DNA of 64,000 nt from Gloeophyllum trabeum ATCC 11539 (GCF_000344685.1 NW_006920411.1:1038129-1102128); one strand, 5' to 3'; numbered from the stretch's first letter, positions 24,483 through 36,823 are shown. Notes: a model not told the origin generated them from the letters alone. Numbers and translations are program-made.

Positions 24483-25628
24483 ATGCCGAGGACCCGTGCA
24501 GGCCTTTCAAGGCAGGTGCGCAGGCGCGCCTGCCCTTCATTCGACAGTGGATCTGTTGCCCGCCCTTTCCCTTGCCCCGAGGACGGCTGTCTGTCCGCAT
24601 TTAACCGTAAGGCAGACCTGAACCGTCACCACGATACTGTGCACAAGGGCATAAGGTGTGTCCATTTCTCACAAGCCCGGAATCGTCTAACTGAGGGGAC
24701 AAAGGAATTTCGTGTGCCCCCGCCAGGGCTGTGATGCGCGTTTCCCGACGCGGAAGATGCTGGCTGACCATTACAATACCCAGTATGTGGCCGCATGGCA
24801 TGTCCCGGATGGCGACTGACCGCACACTGCAGCACTGGCGAGAAACCATATCGGTGCAATATTGGCTCGTGCCACGCTGCCTTCGGCGAGGCTGGTGCTG
24901 TCTGTCGACACCGCATTGAAGTACACGGCAAGTTGAAGACTCACGTGTGCTGGATCCCAGGCTGCGGGGCACGGTAGGGCTGACATGTCGCGCACATTGA
25001 TTAGAGGCTAATCATTGGACAGGATCAAGAGACGGTCTGCTTTCAATCAGCACCTTAAAACAAAACATGATCTCCCAGGGCTTCCTAGACTGCATAGGGG
25101 TGCTCGCCTGCGGGAAGCATTCAATGAGGGTAACACATCTTCCGAGGAGAGCAATGCCTCAGACGACGATGCCAGTTCGTGGGCCTCTTCATCCGACTCC
25201 TCGCGTACGCCCAGCCCAACGATTCACTCCGACGCCGAACTCGTGGCAGAAATAAACCGTGTCTTGACTCTTGATAATGGTACGTTCCACCATTCCTAAT
25301 TGACATATGTGTAGTGACGGTTATACCAACGTTCATTACAGACCTTGATTGGATCACTGAGTCTTTCCCCGCATCATGCCTCGCGGCGGACGCTCAAGGG
25401 TTGCCAGCATACCCTTATCAAGATCTGCACATCGCGGACTTCCCACCGACGTTCATACCTGAGGACCCCACGGATTATTCGTATCCCTCAACTTGGGATC
25501 CAATCTTCGACACATGCCAGGTTGATGCGGATTACAACGTTCCAGTTTCTTTCCCCGCACAATATCCTGCGTGTTTTGATGATCTATCGTATTTAACTAA
25601 TATTCCTTATACCGCTCAACCGTACTAG
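24483..25628 (+). CDS. C2H2 zinc-finger transcription factor, four fingers
   Basis: Exons: 24483-24655, 24705-24782, 24833-24973, 25023-25279, 25342-25628, giving 311 aa. Four consecutive C2H2 fingers: FPCPEDGCLSAFNRKADLNRH, FVCPRQGCDARFPTRKMLADH, YRCNIGSCHAAFGEAGAVCRH and HVCWIPGCGARIKRRSAFNQH (each quoted to its first His). The third is preceded by the standard linker HTGEKPY, split by an intron. An acidic Ser-rich region follows (EESNASDDDASSWAS). The C-terminus is rich in Tyr, Pro and Asp (DYSYPSTWDP), a possible activation domain. The long Cys-to-Cys spacing (CPEDGC, four residues) resembles GLI/ZIC-like or RIM101-type fingers, but no closer assignment is justified. Target genes are unknown. 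Confidence 0.88.
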
Positions 25629-26110
25629 GGTTTCCCTATCCAACCCGAATTTCTACATTGTATTGATTATATGATGTGTATCCCTTCAGGCTTGTGTCAA
25701 AACCGAACTTTCTTTGTATCCCTAGCTCTACTAGTGTATCCTGATGTAGCTCTGCTGGCAAGCACTTACCTATCAACACCGGAGCTGAGATAGCAACATC
25801 GCTGCGGTGCACTTCCAGTAACTGCTGCGACGTCCAGTACTTACATGCTCACTACGAGTTACGCACAGGATGTAACTTGAATAATGACCTTCATCGTGGG
25901 AAATACGGTATTGCAGTCCTTTGACGCCACAGACGAAGACCCACTTTCACGAGCACAGCACTGCGTCCTTCCCAACTACCCCATCCTCTCCTGGCTTTAT
26001 CCTCATCTGCGCGCGTCTATCGTACCGGTGCTGCATATGCTGTACGACGCATAGCACATTGTACAGACCAACAGATTAGGCACATTCTAGCGCGTCCATT
26101 CTCGAGAAAA
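25629..26110. other. Intergenic region
   Basis: About 480 bp; 3' flank of the zinc-finger gene and promoter of the USP gene. No recognised repeat or RNA gene. Confidence 0.4.
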
Positions 26111-28463
26111 ATGCTGGCTTCGCCACTCTACCCTGCGCCTCCCTTCTCACCAGCTCGGAATGCGGAGGATTCTTCCCAGTATCGCCCAGCTCGCGACATC
26201 GAATCTTTCAACAGTCTTCTCCCCCCTGCTATTGAGTTTGTAGAGGGATCATCTTCTGGCACGTTAGCTGTAGCGGAAGGAAAATATGAGCCGATAAATG
26301 GGTCGCCGAAGGCCCGAGCTGTGGCTCAGGTGCGTTCTTATGGTTGTTTCGTATGACGGGCGCTCATACCAGGCTTAAGACTAACGGAGCATCCCCTGTA
26401 TCGAATGTGAAGACTCCTCAGAAACATAAAGGATCGAATCCCAGCCCATCAACCCCGTCACTGCATTCGGGGACGTTCGATATTTCATGGCCAAATGGGG
26501 TCACTGTAGGCTCTGGCCTACAAAACATGGGAAATACTTGCTTTTTGAACAGTGCTTTGCAATGTCTCCTCCATACCCCCCCGCTCCTTAGAGTTATATA
26601 TGCTCACTCCCAAGCGGACCCGTGTAAGAGCCTTCCTCAACGCACTCCTAGCTTTTGCTAATGCAACGATGTGATGTCTTAAGGTCGAGTCAAGAGTGGT
26701 TTCTGCATGGCATGTGCGCTAAGGGCGGTGATGCTGGAAGCGCATTCGGGGAAAAGGCGCGCCTTCAACCCTTACCAGATTAATACCAGATTGCAGGGTG
26801 TGTATTATCCATCCTTGTCTGTCAGCTCACGGTTAAACATCCCTTCCAGCTGTCGCGAAGCACATGAGGAAAGGGAGGCAAGAGGACTCCCATGAGTACC
26901 TTCGGTACGCTATAGACGCCCTGCAAAAGTCATGTCTGGCAGGTCTGCCGCAGTGAGTGTTACGCGTTTCTTTGCAGAGTAAGACCCTCAAAATACCCCC
27001 TGAAGAAAACCTGACCCCAAGCTTGCTGAGACGACATGGGTTCATAAAATGTTTGGCGGCCGCCTCCGCTCAAGAGTGACATGCCAGGAGTGTCAGCATA
27101 ACAGCGACACTTTTGATAGCATTCTCGACCTCAGCATTGATATCAACAACTGTGGAGGGCTGAAGGACGCCCTGAAGAGGTTCGTAGCTGTCGACTACCT
27201 GAAAGGGCAGAACAAATACAAATGTGAAAAGTGAGTATCACATTCCTCATCATCTCGTTGGAACGTTTTGAACCGGGCTTTTACAGATGTAAGAGAGCTG
27301 TAGTGGCTGCGAAGCGCTTCACGATACACGACGCGCCTCTGGTTCTCACTGTCCATCTAAAGCGATTTACCCCCATGGGCCGCAAGATTGGACATCCCCT
27401 CAGATACGACGAGCGTCTGTCTTTGCAGCCGTACATGAGCGATGGGCAGTACGGGCCTACTTACTCATTGTACGGCATTATCTCGCATGCCGGTGGGGGC
27501 CCTAATTCTGGCCACTATTATGCACATGTCAAGGGCAGCAACGGTCGGTGGTACGAGATGAACGACGAGTCCGTCACCCCCGTGCACAGTGCGCCAACGA
27601 ATATGAAAAATGCCTACATCTTGTTCTACATGCGGGACAAGGGTCAGGCGCTGGAGGCCGCTGTGTCGTCGGTGCCTTCGCGACCTGCAGCTGTCGTTAC
27701 CAAGACCGGTGTCGCAGCTGCGATGAAGAAACGCAAGATTGTCCAGAGTGACGACGAAGAAGATGTTGGTGTCAAGGCTGCCCCTTCGACGCCGGCACCC
27801 TTCATTGGCCCTGTTCTTCCTAACCCGCCTGTGGTAGCTTCTACTAAAGACGCAGAGCAGAGTGCCTCGCGCCCGGACCCGCAGGCAGAGCTTATCAAGA
27901 AGAAGATCATGGCTGCGAAGGAGAGTCCGGCTTTGAAGAGTCTTGCCCAGTATACCGATGACGATGATGAGGACGACGATGGAGAGAAACCTGCTTCTGC
28001 CACGCAGGATGCGGATCCTAAGCCCCAGGCGGAGGAAGGCAGCACGAAGACGAACCCAGCGGCATCTGCCCCTCCGCCATCACCAGCAGCTCCCCCTTCC
28101 ACGCCGGCTCCTGCGCCACCGTCCACTCCCGTTACCACCCCTATCCCGCCCGGCAGCTTCTACGCTCCTCTGAACTCGGCGAAGAAGAGTGAGACAGGTA
28201 GCGCGAAGAAGCGAAAGTCCCCGGATAATGAGGACGACAGAGGGTCGGAAGATGCGAAGAATTGGGCTCGGCAGCCTCTGACATTCAGCTCGCCCGGGCG
28301 ATCTCAATCTAAATGGAAGAGTAATGGTGGGGGCAAACGTTCGTCCCTTGCTAACCCGTACAATCGCCTGTCAGGCGGGAATAACCTCCGCTCGCCTCGG
28401 GACGATACACACCAATCTCGGAGACCGGCCAAGTACGGCAAGAGGAGGCGGCTCATCTTCTAG
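26111..28463 (+). CDS. Ubiquitin-specific protease (USP36/USP42-like)
   Basis: Cysteine deubiquitinase of the USP/UCH family. Exons: 26111-26329, 26380-26623, 26684-26797, 26850-26952, 27006-27230, 27287-28463, giving 693 aa. The Cys box is GLQNMGNTCFLNSALQCL (nucleophile Cys at about residue 124). The catalytic domain continues through RQEDSHEYLRYAIDAL, FGGRLRSRVTCQECQHNS, the second zinc-ligand pair CEKC and LVLTVHLKRFTPMGRK. The His box is YGIISHAGGGPNSGHYYAHV. The extension of about 270 residues is disordered and acidic/Pro-rich, ending with basic nuclear signals (RRPAKYGKRRRLIF). The USP36 type is nucleolar and acts in ribosome biogenesis in animals; the same role here is inferred. The acceptors at 26379 and 27005 were chosen by phase (TNGASP and KPDPKLAETTWVHKMFGG). 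Confidence 0.92.
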
Positions 28464-28619
28464 AGCTGCGGCAGACGACACGACGTCGATGAGATGATTT
28501 ATTAATGTTTATTTTGGACTCATTCATCGGTGTACCAGTGCCACTTGCCATTTCATCGCCTTGCACAAGTTTAGCGGAGGCTTGTAAATAGACGAGACGT
28601 GTATATACGACGAGTACAA

Positions 28620-30370
28620 TCATAATTTAGCCTTCACGGGCCCTGTCTCTGTAGTCTCTGGTCGCTCCTCCCAGTAAATTACGGTGACAGTGATGTCGTC
28701 TCGATACCGTCTGGAGTGTGGTGCGGGTATACTCAACAGCTGTCTTAGCGCCATCTCGTTCGCACCAGCCAAGGCGTTTCTGAGTAGATGTGCGCCAACA
28801 TGATCATCAACGAATGTCCACTCCCCTGGAACTTGCTTTGGTGCTTGGGCTTTCCCATTGACGGTGGCCGCACCGCTCACAGTAGGCACCAGTGATGGAA
28901 GAGTCACCTTGGGTATCGAGCCCTTCAACCCTGACAGGTAGCCTCCAACAAGAGCCACAGCGTCTTCTGATGATATCCTATCCCAAAGCCCGTCTGTTGC
29001 CAGGATGACGAAGCGGAAGGTTGACTTCGGCTTCGTTTCGAGGTCGGGCGATGGAAGTGATATGGGGGTTTGGGTCACGACTGGTCGGGATGTGACATAA
29101 GGCGGTGTTTTGAGGCGAGGGGATGGTCCTCGCATCTCGTCATTGTCAGGCATGAACGACTGTTTCAGCCTAGTAGGAATGGTACTCAGCGACGTGTATG
29201 GATAGTACCAGCATACTCACACTTGCTGAATTTCCCGTGGCCATTTGTATCGCGCATCGCCGAAAGCCCTTGTGGGCTCCAGTCCTCCAAGGACGCGACC
29301 GTTCCGGATGACATCCTCGGCTTCATCTTGAGGGTGCTCTGAGCGCATCCTGCAAATGACCTTTGAGTTGATTGATATGCTTGACACGATTCAACCTACA
29401 AACCTCTCTAGTTCCTTGGGGTTTCGTCCTGTCTGATCTTCGGAAAGAGCTTCGACACGCCAGTAGCCCGTACCGTCGTTGTTGTCTTCCCAAACGCCAG
29501 CAACCGCGCGGCTGTCTCCAGTGCATGCTACGTATAGCCTCTTGTGTGCGGTGTCTAACAAGGCTGCAAGAGCACAACTTCCTGACATGGTAAACATGAG
29601 CATACGCCTGCAGGAGAGTGACAGACTACCATACCTGAGAGAGCCGGACGTAAGGTCGCGAGGGCCATGGGATGTTGGCTAAGATCGGGCAAGGTTTTCT
29701 TTTCCCTATTAGTCCGATCTATGCTCGCGGCCAACACACGTAACGGCGCATTTATCAGCTCTGAGTCCAGGTTTACGAACGCCCGTTCGATAGCTGCTGT
29801 CACTTTTTCGGGGTCGGAGTCGGGTGGTACTGCTGAAGATGGAACGGGCCAAAGTAGAGCTTTTAGGCTTTCCAGGAAGCTAGTGGGAGCCTTGTTGTTC
29901 GGGTCGTCTATAACCATCGTCTTCAGCTCCAGCGTGACCGCTGGTATCAGGGTCCTGGAAAGCAAGCGCGAGGTGTATGGACCTGAATGTCCGTCCATGA
30001 CAGCGAAGAACAAGAAGTCGCCGACTGATCCTCGGGATATGGTATCCCTCGGAATTACGCCATTCGTACTGGCGTCTTCGATAGGATCGTTGGACGCCAA
30101 AGAGACTGTCGCATGTTTCCAGCTAATATTGCCTTGCGAGGCAATGGTCTCCACGACTGCGTTTTCTTTGATTCGTCTCTCGACCTCATCCTTGGGGAGC
30201 AGGGGCACGGTCAGCGTGCTCATCGAGGCCTTGCCGTCCGCTCCCCGGACTCTGACGGGAAATTCAAATGTTTCGGAGTTACGGGACCTGCTGTAGGAGT
30301 ACCAGAGATAGCTTGATGTTCCGGCGATACCTGTTAGGGCTGCGACTGGCTTCCAGGCGCGTCTCAGCAT
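28620..30370 (-). CDS. Mitochondrial PP2C phosphatase (pyruvate dehydrogenase phosphatase-like, Ptc5-type)
   Basis: Mg/Mn-dependent Ser/Thr phosphatase. Exons: 30370-29635, 29581-29404, 29349-29221, 29169-28620, giving 530 aa. The N-terminus is basic with a membrane-like segment (MLRRAWKPVAALTGIAGTSSYLW), fitting a mitochondrial presequence or anchor. PP2C metal-binding motifs are complete: FFAVMDGHSG, YVACTGDSRAV, FVILATDGLWD and RRYRDDITVTVI. GGLEPTRAFGDARYKW lies between them and is typical of pyruvate dehydrogenase phosphatases. Yeast Ptc5, with the same layout, activates the pyruvate dehydrogenase complex; that substrate is inferred. Insertions between motifs (SPSPDLETKPKS and a Thr/Pro-rich stretch) are usual for fungal members. 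The divergent neighbour starts 552 bp away. Confidence 0.92.
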
Positions 30371-30922
30371 TAGGGTCTGCACAACGAATGTACCGAGGGC
30401 CCGCGCAGTCGGTGAAGTGTCGCAAGACTAGGACCTTTCAGAACCGATTTGTATATTGGTTTACAAGAACTATAACTTGGACTTACGCTTCACCCTTGAA
30501 AGCAGGTAGACGGCCGAAGTCACACCGGCTCTAGTATCTTCTGCGCTATAAGAGAGTGCCTTATATGCGATAACTCTGATGCTCACAGTTTGCTTCAGAC
30601 GCAGTTTGCCAGCTTTCGTGGTTGTCTATGATTCAGACTCGAGAATGAGTGACTGGCGTGGTCGCAGTGAATGAGCCACCGGCGCTTGAATGGGAAAGGT
30701 CGCGCGTGACGCGTCGCGGTCTCACGTGACGATTCCAAACGTTACCGCGGTCGCTCGGTACCGTCCATCGTCTACACACCGTGTTGTAATCCAGTCATCT
30801 ACTCCCGTTGTCGTCTATCCCGGGCTTGCATCGAGCCCTCGTCGCTCATACTGGCGCTTCAGATCATTCTTGAGAGCTTCTATAAGGGCCTCTTTGGCTC
30901 CAACGAGGACAAGTCCCGCTCA
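30371..30922. promoter_or_regulatory. Divergent promoter region, 552 bp
   Basis: Separates the PP2C gene (minus) from the basic disordered protein (plus). It contains GCGCGTGACGCGTCGCGGTCTCACGTGACG at 30701-30730. CACGTGA is an E-box/CBF1-type site next to MluI-like ACGCGT, candidate binding sites seen directly. No TATA box is obvious on either side. Confidence 0.4.
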
Positions 30923-32239
30923 ATGTCGGATAACGGTGGCGCTTCGGGCGGCTTGGACTCCTCGCAACAGGCAGGCAGAAATGTGCAGGGAAGTGTTGGC
31001 AAAGGAGATGTTGTCATGAGCATGGAGCGCAATGACAAGGAGCTCTCGCATGTAAGTCGAGACTCGTCTGGTGGGGAGCGGGTGACCTCAAAGGATCCGT
31101 GGTGTATGCCTCAAAAGCCAACTGAAACAAAGGAGACTGCGTCCATGATACGAAGACTCACTTCGCAGAACAATGCGCAACCCAAACAGCCCCGACGGAT
31201 CGGCGAGTCCTATGCCCCTGCCACTTTGGCGTTGCATAATATCAAAGTACGCGATTTTGCGTACGAGAGCACGTTGCCCCCCCTCCCCTCCATTACTTTC
31301 CCCGTCCGCCCAGTACATATGGGCCCGAGGCCTTTGAAAAGAGCAAGGAAGGAATACGACGACGAGCCTTTGTGGGCGCGTATTGCCCCTAACGACTATC
31401 GAGCCTTCCAATCCAAACGAGCTAAACAGTTGGTACGAGTTCCAACAGAGCCGGTAATCGACGACGAAAATTCCCAGCCCAGGCGAGAGCACGCCTACGC
31501 CGATCTATCAGATTATTCCTCTCAGGAGCCTGAGTCACAGAGTCAAGACGCCGGCGGTGGCAGTTCTCACCGCCCCAAGCCTTTACAAGGTGAACCGACG
31601 CTGCCGGTCTTCCCCGTCCGGATGCCTGAAGAACAAGATTTCAATCGCGAACGTACTCCATCTGGCGATACCGAGCCGTATGTAGATACTCCGATCGTGA
31701 CGCCCAACGGTTCTCTGCAATTCAAAGACGTGGCCTCAACGACCGACCCAACATCCTCTTTGAACACCGCGACTCCGGCCCAGGCGTTAGTCGATGTATT
31801 CACCGAATCCTCTCGACCCGCGTCTGAAGTCACAGGCGTGCAGAACGGCTTCCGCCCATCTTCCCCGTCGGCGCTCCCGCCCGGGAGCACACCTGTGCAT
31901 TCATCCGGCTTGTCGTCGGGGGACGAATCAGATTCCGGGTCTCCACCCCGAAACAAATCTCGGCGAGTCAGAATAATCAAGTCCGACTCCCCGCAGCCAC
32001 CGAAGAACGAGACGAATGGTGCAGAGCCTCCAAGATACTTTTTACGAGAGCGGCGTGTATCTAGGCCGCCGCCGGCCAAGTCATCCTCTGCAAGGTCACG
32101 ATCACGATCGAGGCGAAATGCCAGTCCCTCTCGTCGGCAAGCTGTTAAGCCGGCAGCACCCAAGTCGCTGAAGAGAGAGAGGAGAGGAGCTTCCCGGGTG
32201 CGCAACTCTGATGACAATACGACGTCTGCATCATCTTGA
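30923..32239 (+). CDS. Basic, largely disordered protein of unknown function
   Basis: Single open frame of 438 aa without introns, unusual in this window. Not recognised. A short conserved-looking block near the N-terminus (SKDPWCMPQKPTETKET, MIRRLTSQNNAQ) is followed by low-complexity sequence rich in Ser, Pro, Glu and Arg. The C-terminal 90 residues are strongly basic, with Arg/Ser dipeptides (SARSRSRSRRNASPSRR) and several nuclear-signal-like clusters (LKRERRGASR). It is probably nuclear and could be an RNA- or chromatin-associated protein; this is inference from composition only. The ATG at 30923 is chosen as the first Met with codon use like the rest. A spliced 5' exon cannot be excluded. 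Confidence 0.7.
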   Translation: MSDNGGASGGLDSSQQAGRNVQGSVGKGDVVMSMERNDKELSHVSRDSSGGERVTSKDPWCMPQKPTETKETASMIRRLTSQNNAQPKQPRRIGESYAPATLALHNIKVRDFAYESTLPPLPSITFPVRPVHMGPRPLKRARKEYDDEPLWARIAPNDYRAFQSKRAKQLVRVPTEPVIDDENSQPRREHAYADLSDYSSQEPESQSQDAGGGSSHRPKPLQGEPTLPVFPVRMPEEQDFNRERTPSGDTEPYVDTPIVTPNGSLQFKDVASTTDPTSSLNTATPAQALVDVFTESSRPASEVTGVQNGFRPSSPSALPPGSTPVHSSGLSSGDESDSGSPPRNKSRRVRIIKSDSPQPPKNETNGAEPPRYFLRERRVSRPPPAKSSSARSRSRSRRNASPSRRQAVKPAAPKSLKRERRGASRVRNSDDNTTSASS

Positions 32240-32592
32240 GGGGACGTTACTCGAGCTGTGGTCACCTACTGACTTATGAGGTATGTTTCGTCGATGTTCT
32301 GAGTACCCGTCGTTGACTGATGAGATTTATCCTGCCAGATATTTATCCTGTACCTGTACGTATGCCGATGTTGTATCTTGGGAGATTACGGGGACTATAG
32401 TAAAGGATTGTCTGTATCCTTACTGTTTCTTGCAAGTTGGCCGATGCACGATCACTTTACGTAGATGTGATCAGAATGTGAAGCACGATGGCGAGGGTAT
32501 ATAATGGCAGTACAGATGTACGAGACGTTAGCGATGTATATAAATCTCCGGACAAGAGATACCCAAAATACAAGAACTATATCCCATGCCCA
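32240..32592. other. Convergent 3' flanks
   Basis: AT-richer 350 bp between the 3' ends of the basic protein gene and haspin. No further feature recognised. Confidence 0.4.
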
Positions 32593-35061
32593 TCAGCTTA
32601 ACCAGCCTCTTCCCATGGCGTACCGCAGAACTTCTCTTGCGCTGCGGGGTCCCTCCAGTGTCGGTATTTGCTTTGACGGTACGTGGGTCTTTCTCCTCCC
32701 ACTCTGACCCGCATTAGGCTTCAGAAAGGGTGACACGACGGCAGCGAGCAGTTTTTCCACTTCAACAAGGCACTCGTAGCATTCTCGTTCGGTGAAGGTA
32801 TGCTCGGAGATGGTTGACGTCTTACGCGAGACGGGTGGAGGCTTCAGCCGTTTGGAATGGAGCAGTTTGAGTGTCAGGTAGTGCAGCCACTGTCGATCGG
32901 TTAGCTAGCCGAGTCGTATCATGTCCAATTCACAGACACTTACCATGACGTTGGTTAGGGGTCGGAAAGCCGACCACGACTTGCCTATATGCTGGCGCAT
33001 CATTCTGTATATGTCGAACTGATAATCGCCTGAGAACTGTGGTTTCATTACCATGAACGCCAATATCGCGTAAAGTCGACTGACCTGTGCCTTCGAAAAT
33101 CTCTTCATCAAACGGTGTCCAATGAGTCTGGACACCCTCGTCGTCGCCCGCGTCCATGCGCGCAAGACCAAGGTCGATGACAGTGGCCATGACACCATGG
33201 CCCGGGCTATCCATCAAAACCTTGGACCGGGGGGCTTTGCGCATCGGTCCGACTGATGTATTCTTCACCAGGATCTGGCCCCAGTGTAGATCGCGATGCT
33301 GAGGATGAAAACGGTTTGTAAGTCGTCCAAAGGGTATCGGATATAGTTACCTCGAATGAGACTAGGTCTTCCGCTTCGGCTAGGGCCCTCGTGACCTGCC
33401 AGAACACGCTGCAGGCTTGACGCCATCCGTTCTTGCTGGCGGACGTGAATGTGTACGACTCGAGATCCGGTCCACCGTTCGGCAGGACGATGATAGCGTA
33501 CGTTTGCGACACAGGGAAATTATCTGAAGGGGAAGACGAGCAGCTCGGATCAGGCAGGCCCTTGGAACGTGCAAGGCAATTTACCTGGCCGGACGCTCTC
33601 CGAGCCTTTGGTTTCGTAGAAGTCATCCCATAGATCCAGTAACAGGGAAGGATAACGACCCCGTACGACATACGTCCGCAGCAGCTTTACGAAGCCGTCG
33701 CACATCTCGCCCATCGCTCTCGTCACGATGATCTCCTTCAACACGTCTTTGGCATCACTGGGAGGCGGCGTCTCCACATCAGCGGGAATAAACTTCCGCG
33801 CTTGTGGCTCTTCGTCCCGCAGTGGGATTATCTTCAAGACCACATCCCCGATGCCGAAGACCTCCGAGTACGACGCCTCCCCGATCTTGCGGAATTCGTA
33901 CCTGGATACCGGGGGCCCGGTGGGCGTGTCGAGCGGGCGGACGACGGGGTCGAAAGGGAAGGTCTCGATGAATGCTGAGAATTCGTGCGGTGTATCCTGA
34001 CAGCATTCTGCAAGGAGTGGGCGGAGGTATTCCGGAGGAGGTGGGGATTGCTTTGCGGCGCTCGGCGTGATCGCGAGGTCGGATAGCTCGAGGGACAGAT
34101 CAAAATCAGAAGGGGTCGTCGGTGAAGGAGGGGAGCCGGCATGCGGGAACAACGCCGCTGTCCTGTACCTAATAGGCGTCAGCTTGTGTGTCTTGGAAGC
34201 ATGGGGGACGGGCGTTAGGAAGGTGGCGGGGGCACTTTTGGGCAAGTGGTACGGTGGCTCGTCGAATATGAGTTTCATGCTGGGTGCATGAGTAGGAGGC
34301 GGATTAGAGCGTTTCGGCGGGTCAAGATCAGATGGGGAGTCGTCGGAGTCGGATGATATGACTGTCGGTTTGGCCCGCCTTCCTGCGCGTTTCTTCAGTT
34401 GAGGGATTTCCTCGGCCTCCTCCTCGCTGTCAGAGATGACAATGGGAGGGGACTTAACCTTGGGTTGGGGAGCCCGGTACGTAGTCCGGGGCAACGGTTG
34501 ACTAGCTATTCTCATAGGATTTGTCACTACGTCCGGCCTTGAGACCCTTCGCTCCTGGCTGACCATCCTGACTCCGTCCAAAACGATGATGTCCATGTTC
34601 ACCGCTGGTGAGTGAGGCTTCTGAGGCTTCGGGGGAAGCCGTTTCGAGCCTGCTACACTGGCCTTCTTCTTCGTACCGGCATAAAATGCAGGAGAGTTCG
34701 GGGGTACTGAGGCGAGCGGTGGTCGAGGACTGGCTGCTTTGGATGTGGTGACAGCTTTCGGTGAAGCCTTAATTTGCCTGGAGACTTGCCGCTTCCTGAT
34801 CACCTTCGCAGCAACCACAGGCGAAGGCGACGAGCTCATGGGAGAGAGCTGTTTTGCTGTCTTCTGGACCCGTTTCGCTCGGGGAGAACTCTTGGATGAA
34901 GAACTGTGTAGCTCTATATATCGAGTGGCCTTTGGTGCGTCTGGCACAATATTATAGACTCTTCCTTCATCCCAGTCTGCGCTGCGCCGGTCGGAGACGC
35001 TCACGATCCTTTGCCCTCTCCTGCCATACGCCGTCACTTGTTTTGTCCTCGTTCCAAGCAT
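32593..35061 (-). CDS. Haspin-type histone H3 Thr3 kinase
   Basis: Mitotic atypical kinase that in other eukaryotes phosphorylates histone H3 Thr3 to recruit Aurora B to centromeres. Exons: 35061-33585, 33523-33351, 33298-33085, 33029-32944, 32889-32593, giving 748 aa. The first 340 residues are disordered and basic with Ser/Pro clusters (VISDSEEEAEEIP). The kinase domain follows: glycine-loop region KIGEASYSEVFGIGDVVLKI, haspin-specific FVKLLRTYVVRG, IIVLPNGGPDLESY, catalytic loop HRDLHWGQILV, metal-binding segment TVIDLGLARMD, then YQFDIYRMMR and WLHYLTLKLL. The usual Asn of HRDLHWGN is Gln here, and the motif normally read DYT is DLG. Intron 3 begins GTCAGT. The last 40 residues after FLKPN could include one more intron. 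Confidence 0.92.
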
Positions 35062-35390
35062 GATATCCACCCAGGCTGGAAGACGGAAAGAGAGACAGAG
35101 CAGCGAGTCCTTGCTTGCCACAGAACAGGCTATCGATGGTACTTGCAGAAGCAGCGTCGGTGGCGGTCAGAACGAAGCACGATCGCGACAACGCGCGCTG
35201 CGGTCACATGACCGATCGTTCAAGAAGTTCAAGTTGGGCTCACAAGTCACAAGTCACACACAACCAAACAAACGCGTCAATAAAGCAGAACGCGTCTCTC
35301 GCTTTCCTGCAGTTCCCTCTCTTCCTTCTTCGTGTGCCATCGAAACCCTCGCTTTGCACTAGCTCGCGTTTTCTGCCGATTCTTGAATCC

Positions 35391-35583
35391 ATGACACTGC
35401 ATCATCGCGGCAAGAGTCAATGGACGGAGGAACTTAGGTCAGAAGGCTATGTGCTGCTTCGCCGTTCGGCGCCAGATACCCTATCTACGTCGACCATTCG
35501 GAATCCAGGGGAGGCAGGTACCTGCTATTCAAATGGCTGAACATACCTACGACGATGCAGATCCTGACCTGTTCGGTCTTTAA
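35391..35583 (+). CDS. Candidate 49-residue gene, two exons
   Basis: Weak candidate. Exons 35391-35517 and 35561-35583 with a 43-nt GT-AG intron (GTACCT...GATGCAG) containing a branch-like CTGAAC. The product begins MTLHHRGKSQWTEEL and ends ADPDLFGL. A pyrimidine-rich leader precedes the ATG. No family was recognised; the support is only an in-phase join with plausible splice signals. Confidence 0.2.
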
Positions 35584-36823
35584 TGACGATCCGACTACGT
35601 CAGATAGCTTCAAACGGGAAGACTTACCAGTGGAGAAATAACCGCTACTTCGGGAAGGAGTTATGGGGCATAGCTGCTACCTTTATCTCCCTCAGGGACC
35701 TCACCCACTTCCGCCTAGTGCGTTATGTTCCCTCTGTATGATGTCCTGATGCGTTCCACACTCAGCACCTCCGAGCTCCGTTATATGGGATAACTTCCAG
35801 CAATAAACCTTCGAGGAGGATCCATTCACATGTTTCCTTGGCTTGAATGACGCGCATTGTTCCTGCCACGGAAGCATGGGGACGAATCCGTGAGATCGCT
35901 GGGGCACATTCGCGGCAGCACCTCCGAGGATCTCTACCGTTGGCGAACGGTATTTTCGCACGTACACGCCACGAAGCCCCCGGCTCGAGGAACACTCATA
36001 CAGAACACTTTGTGCCGTCATCTGACGTCTCCTTTTCCAACAGAGCTCGGTGAGGCGTATAGTCCCCGATGGGTCGATGATACCAGATGATACTCTGCTC
36101 GGCGGGGTTTCTTCGGTGTACAATTCAGGCTGGAATTTCTGACCGCCGCTCAAGAGCTCGGATAGCCGACACCATCACTCCATTGTCCTCCTGGAACGGA
36201 GCCCCGACGGCGTGTCGAACATGCACCAGCCTGTTTCACAATCCATGCGCGGCGCGCCCCTGTTCCCGGGCGCTCGGGATCACTACGCCCGTTCCGTGCG
36301 CCTTGGTCGCCGTCGGACAGTATGGCCTCGGACCCGCGAGCGTTATCTAACCACCCATGGAATTCCCGCCGCTTCCCCGTTTCCTCCGGCTAGCTTCCTC
36401 ATTCTCCCGGCCTCTTATCAGCGCATCCGAGCTCCGTCCCCGGGACCATCTTTCCTCCCCAAGCGGCCCTGTATGTATTCGAGGATGAAATTAGGATGAG
36501 ATTCAGATTACATAGATTGATTCAGCTCATGAAGATACATAGACATTCGCGGGAAGTCCAGTATGTAGAGGCTGCCAGTGTGATTGATACATTGGTGGAG
36601 ATGTATATGCGTGCGATGTCAAACCAGAGCCCCGTGTGTGTATGGAAGATCCAAGAAAAGATATGTACCGCGAAACCGAAGCAAATAAGTCAAGACCAAG
36701 ATTGGACGGGATGGATAGATGGACGGGACCGAATGCGAATCATAATGCAGGGTGATGAAGAACGGAGGAAGAGAAGATGCAGGGAGAATGTAGTCAAATG
36801 TAACGTGAAGAGTATTTTCGAAT

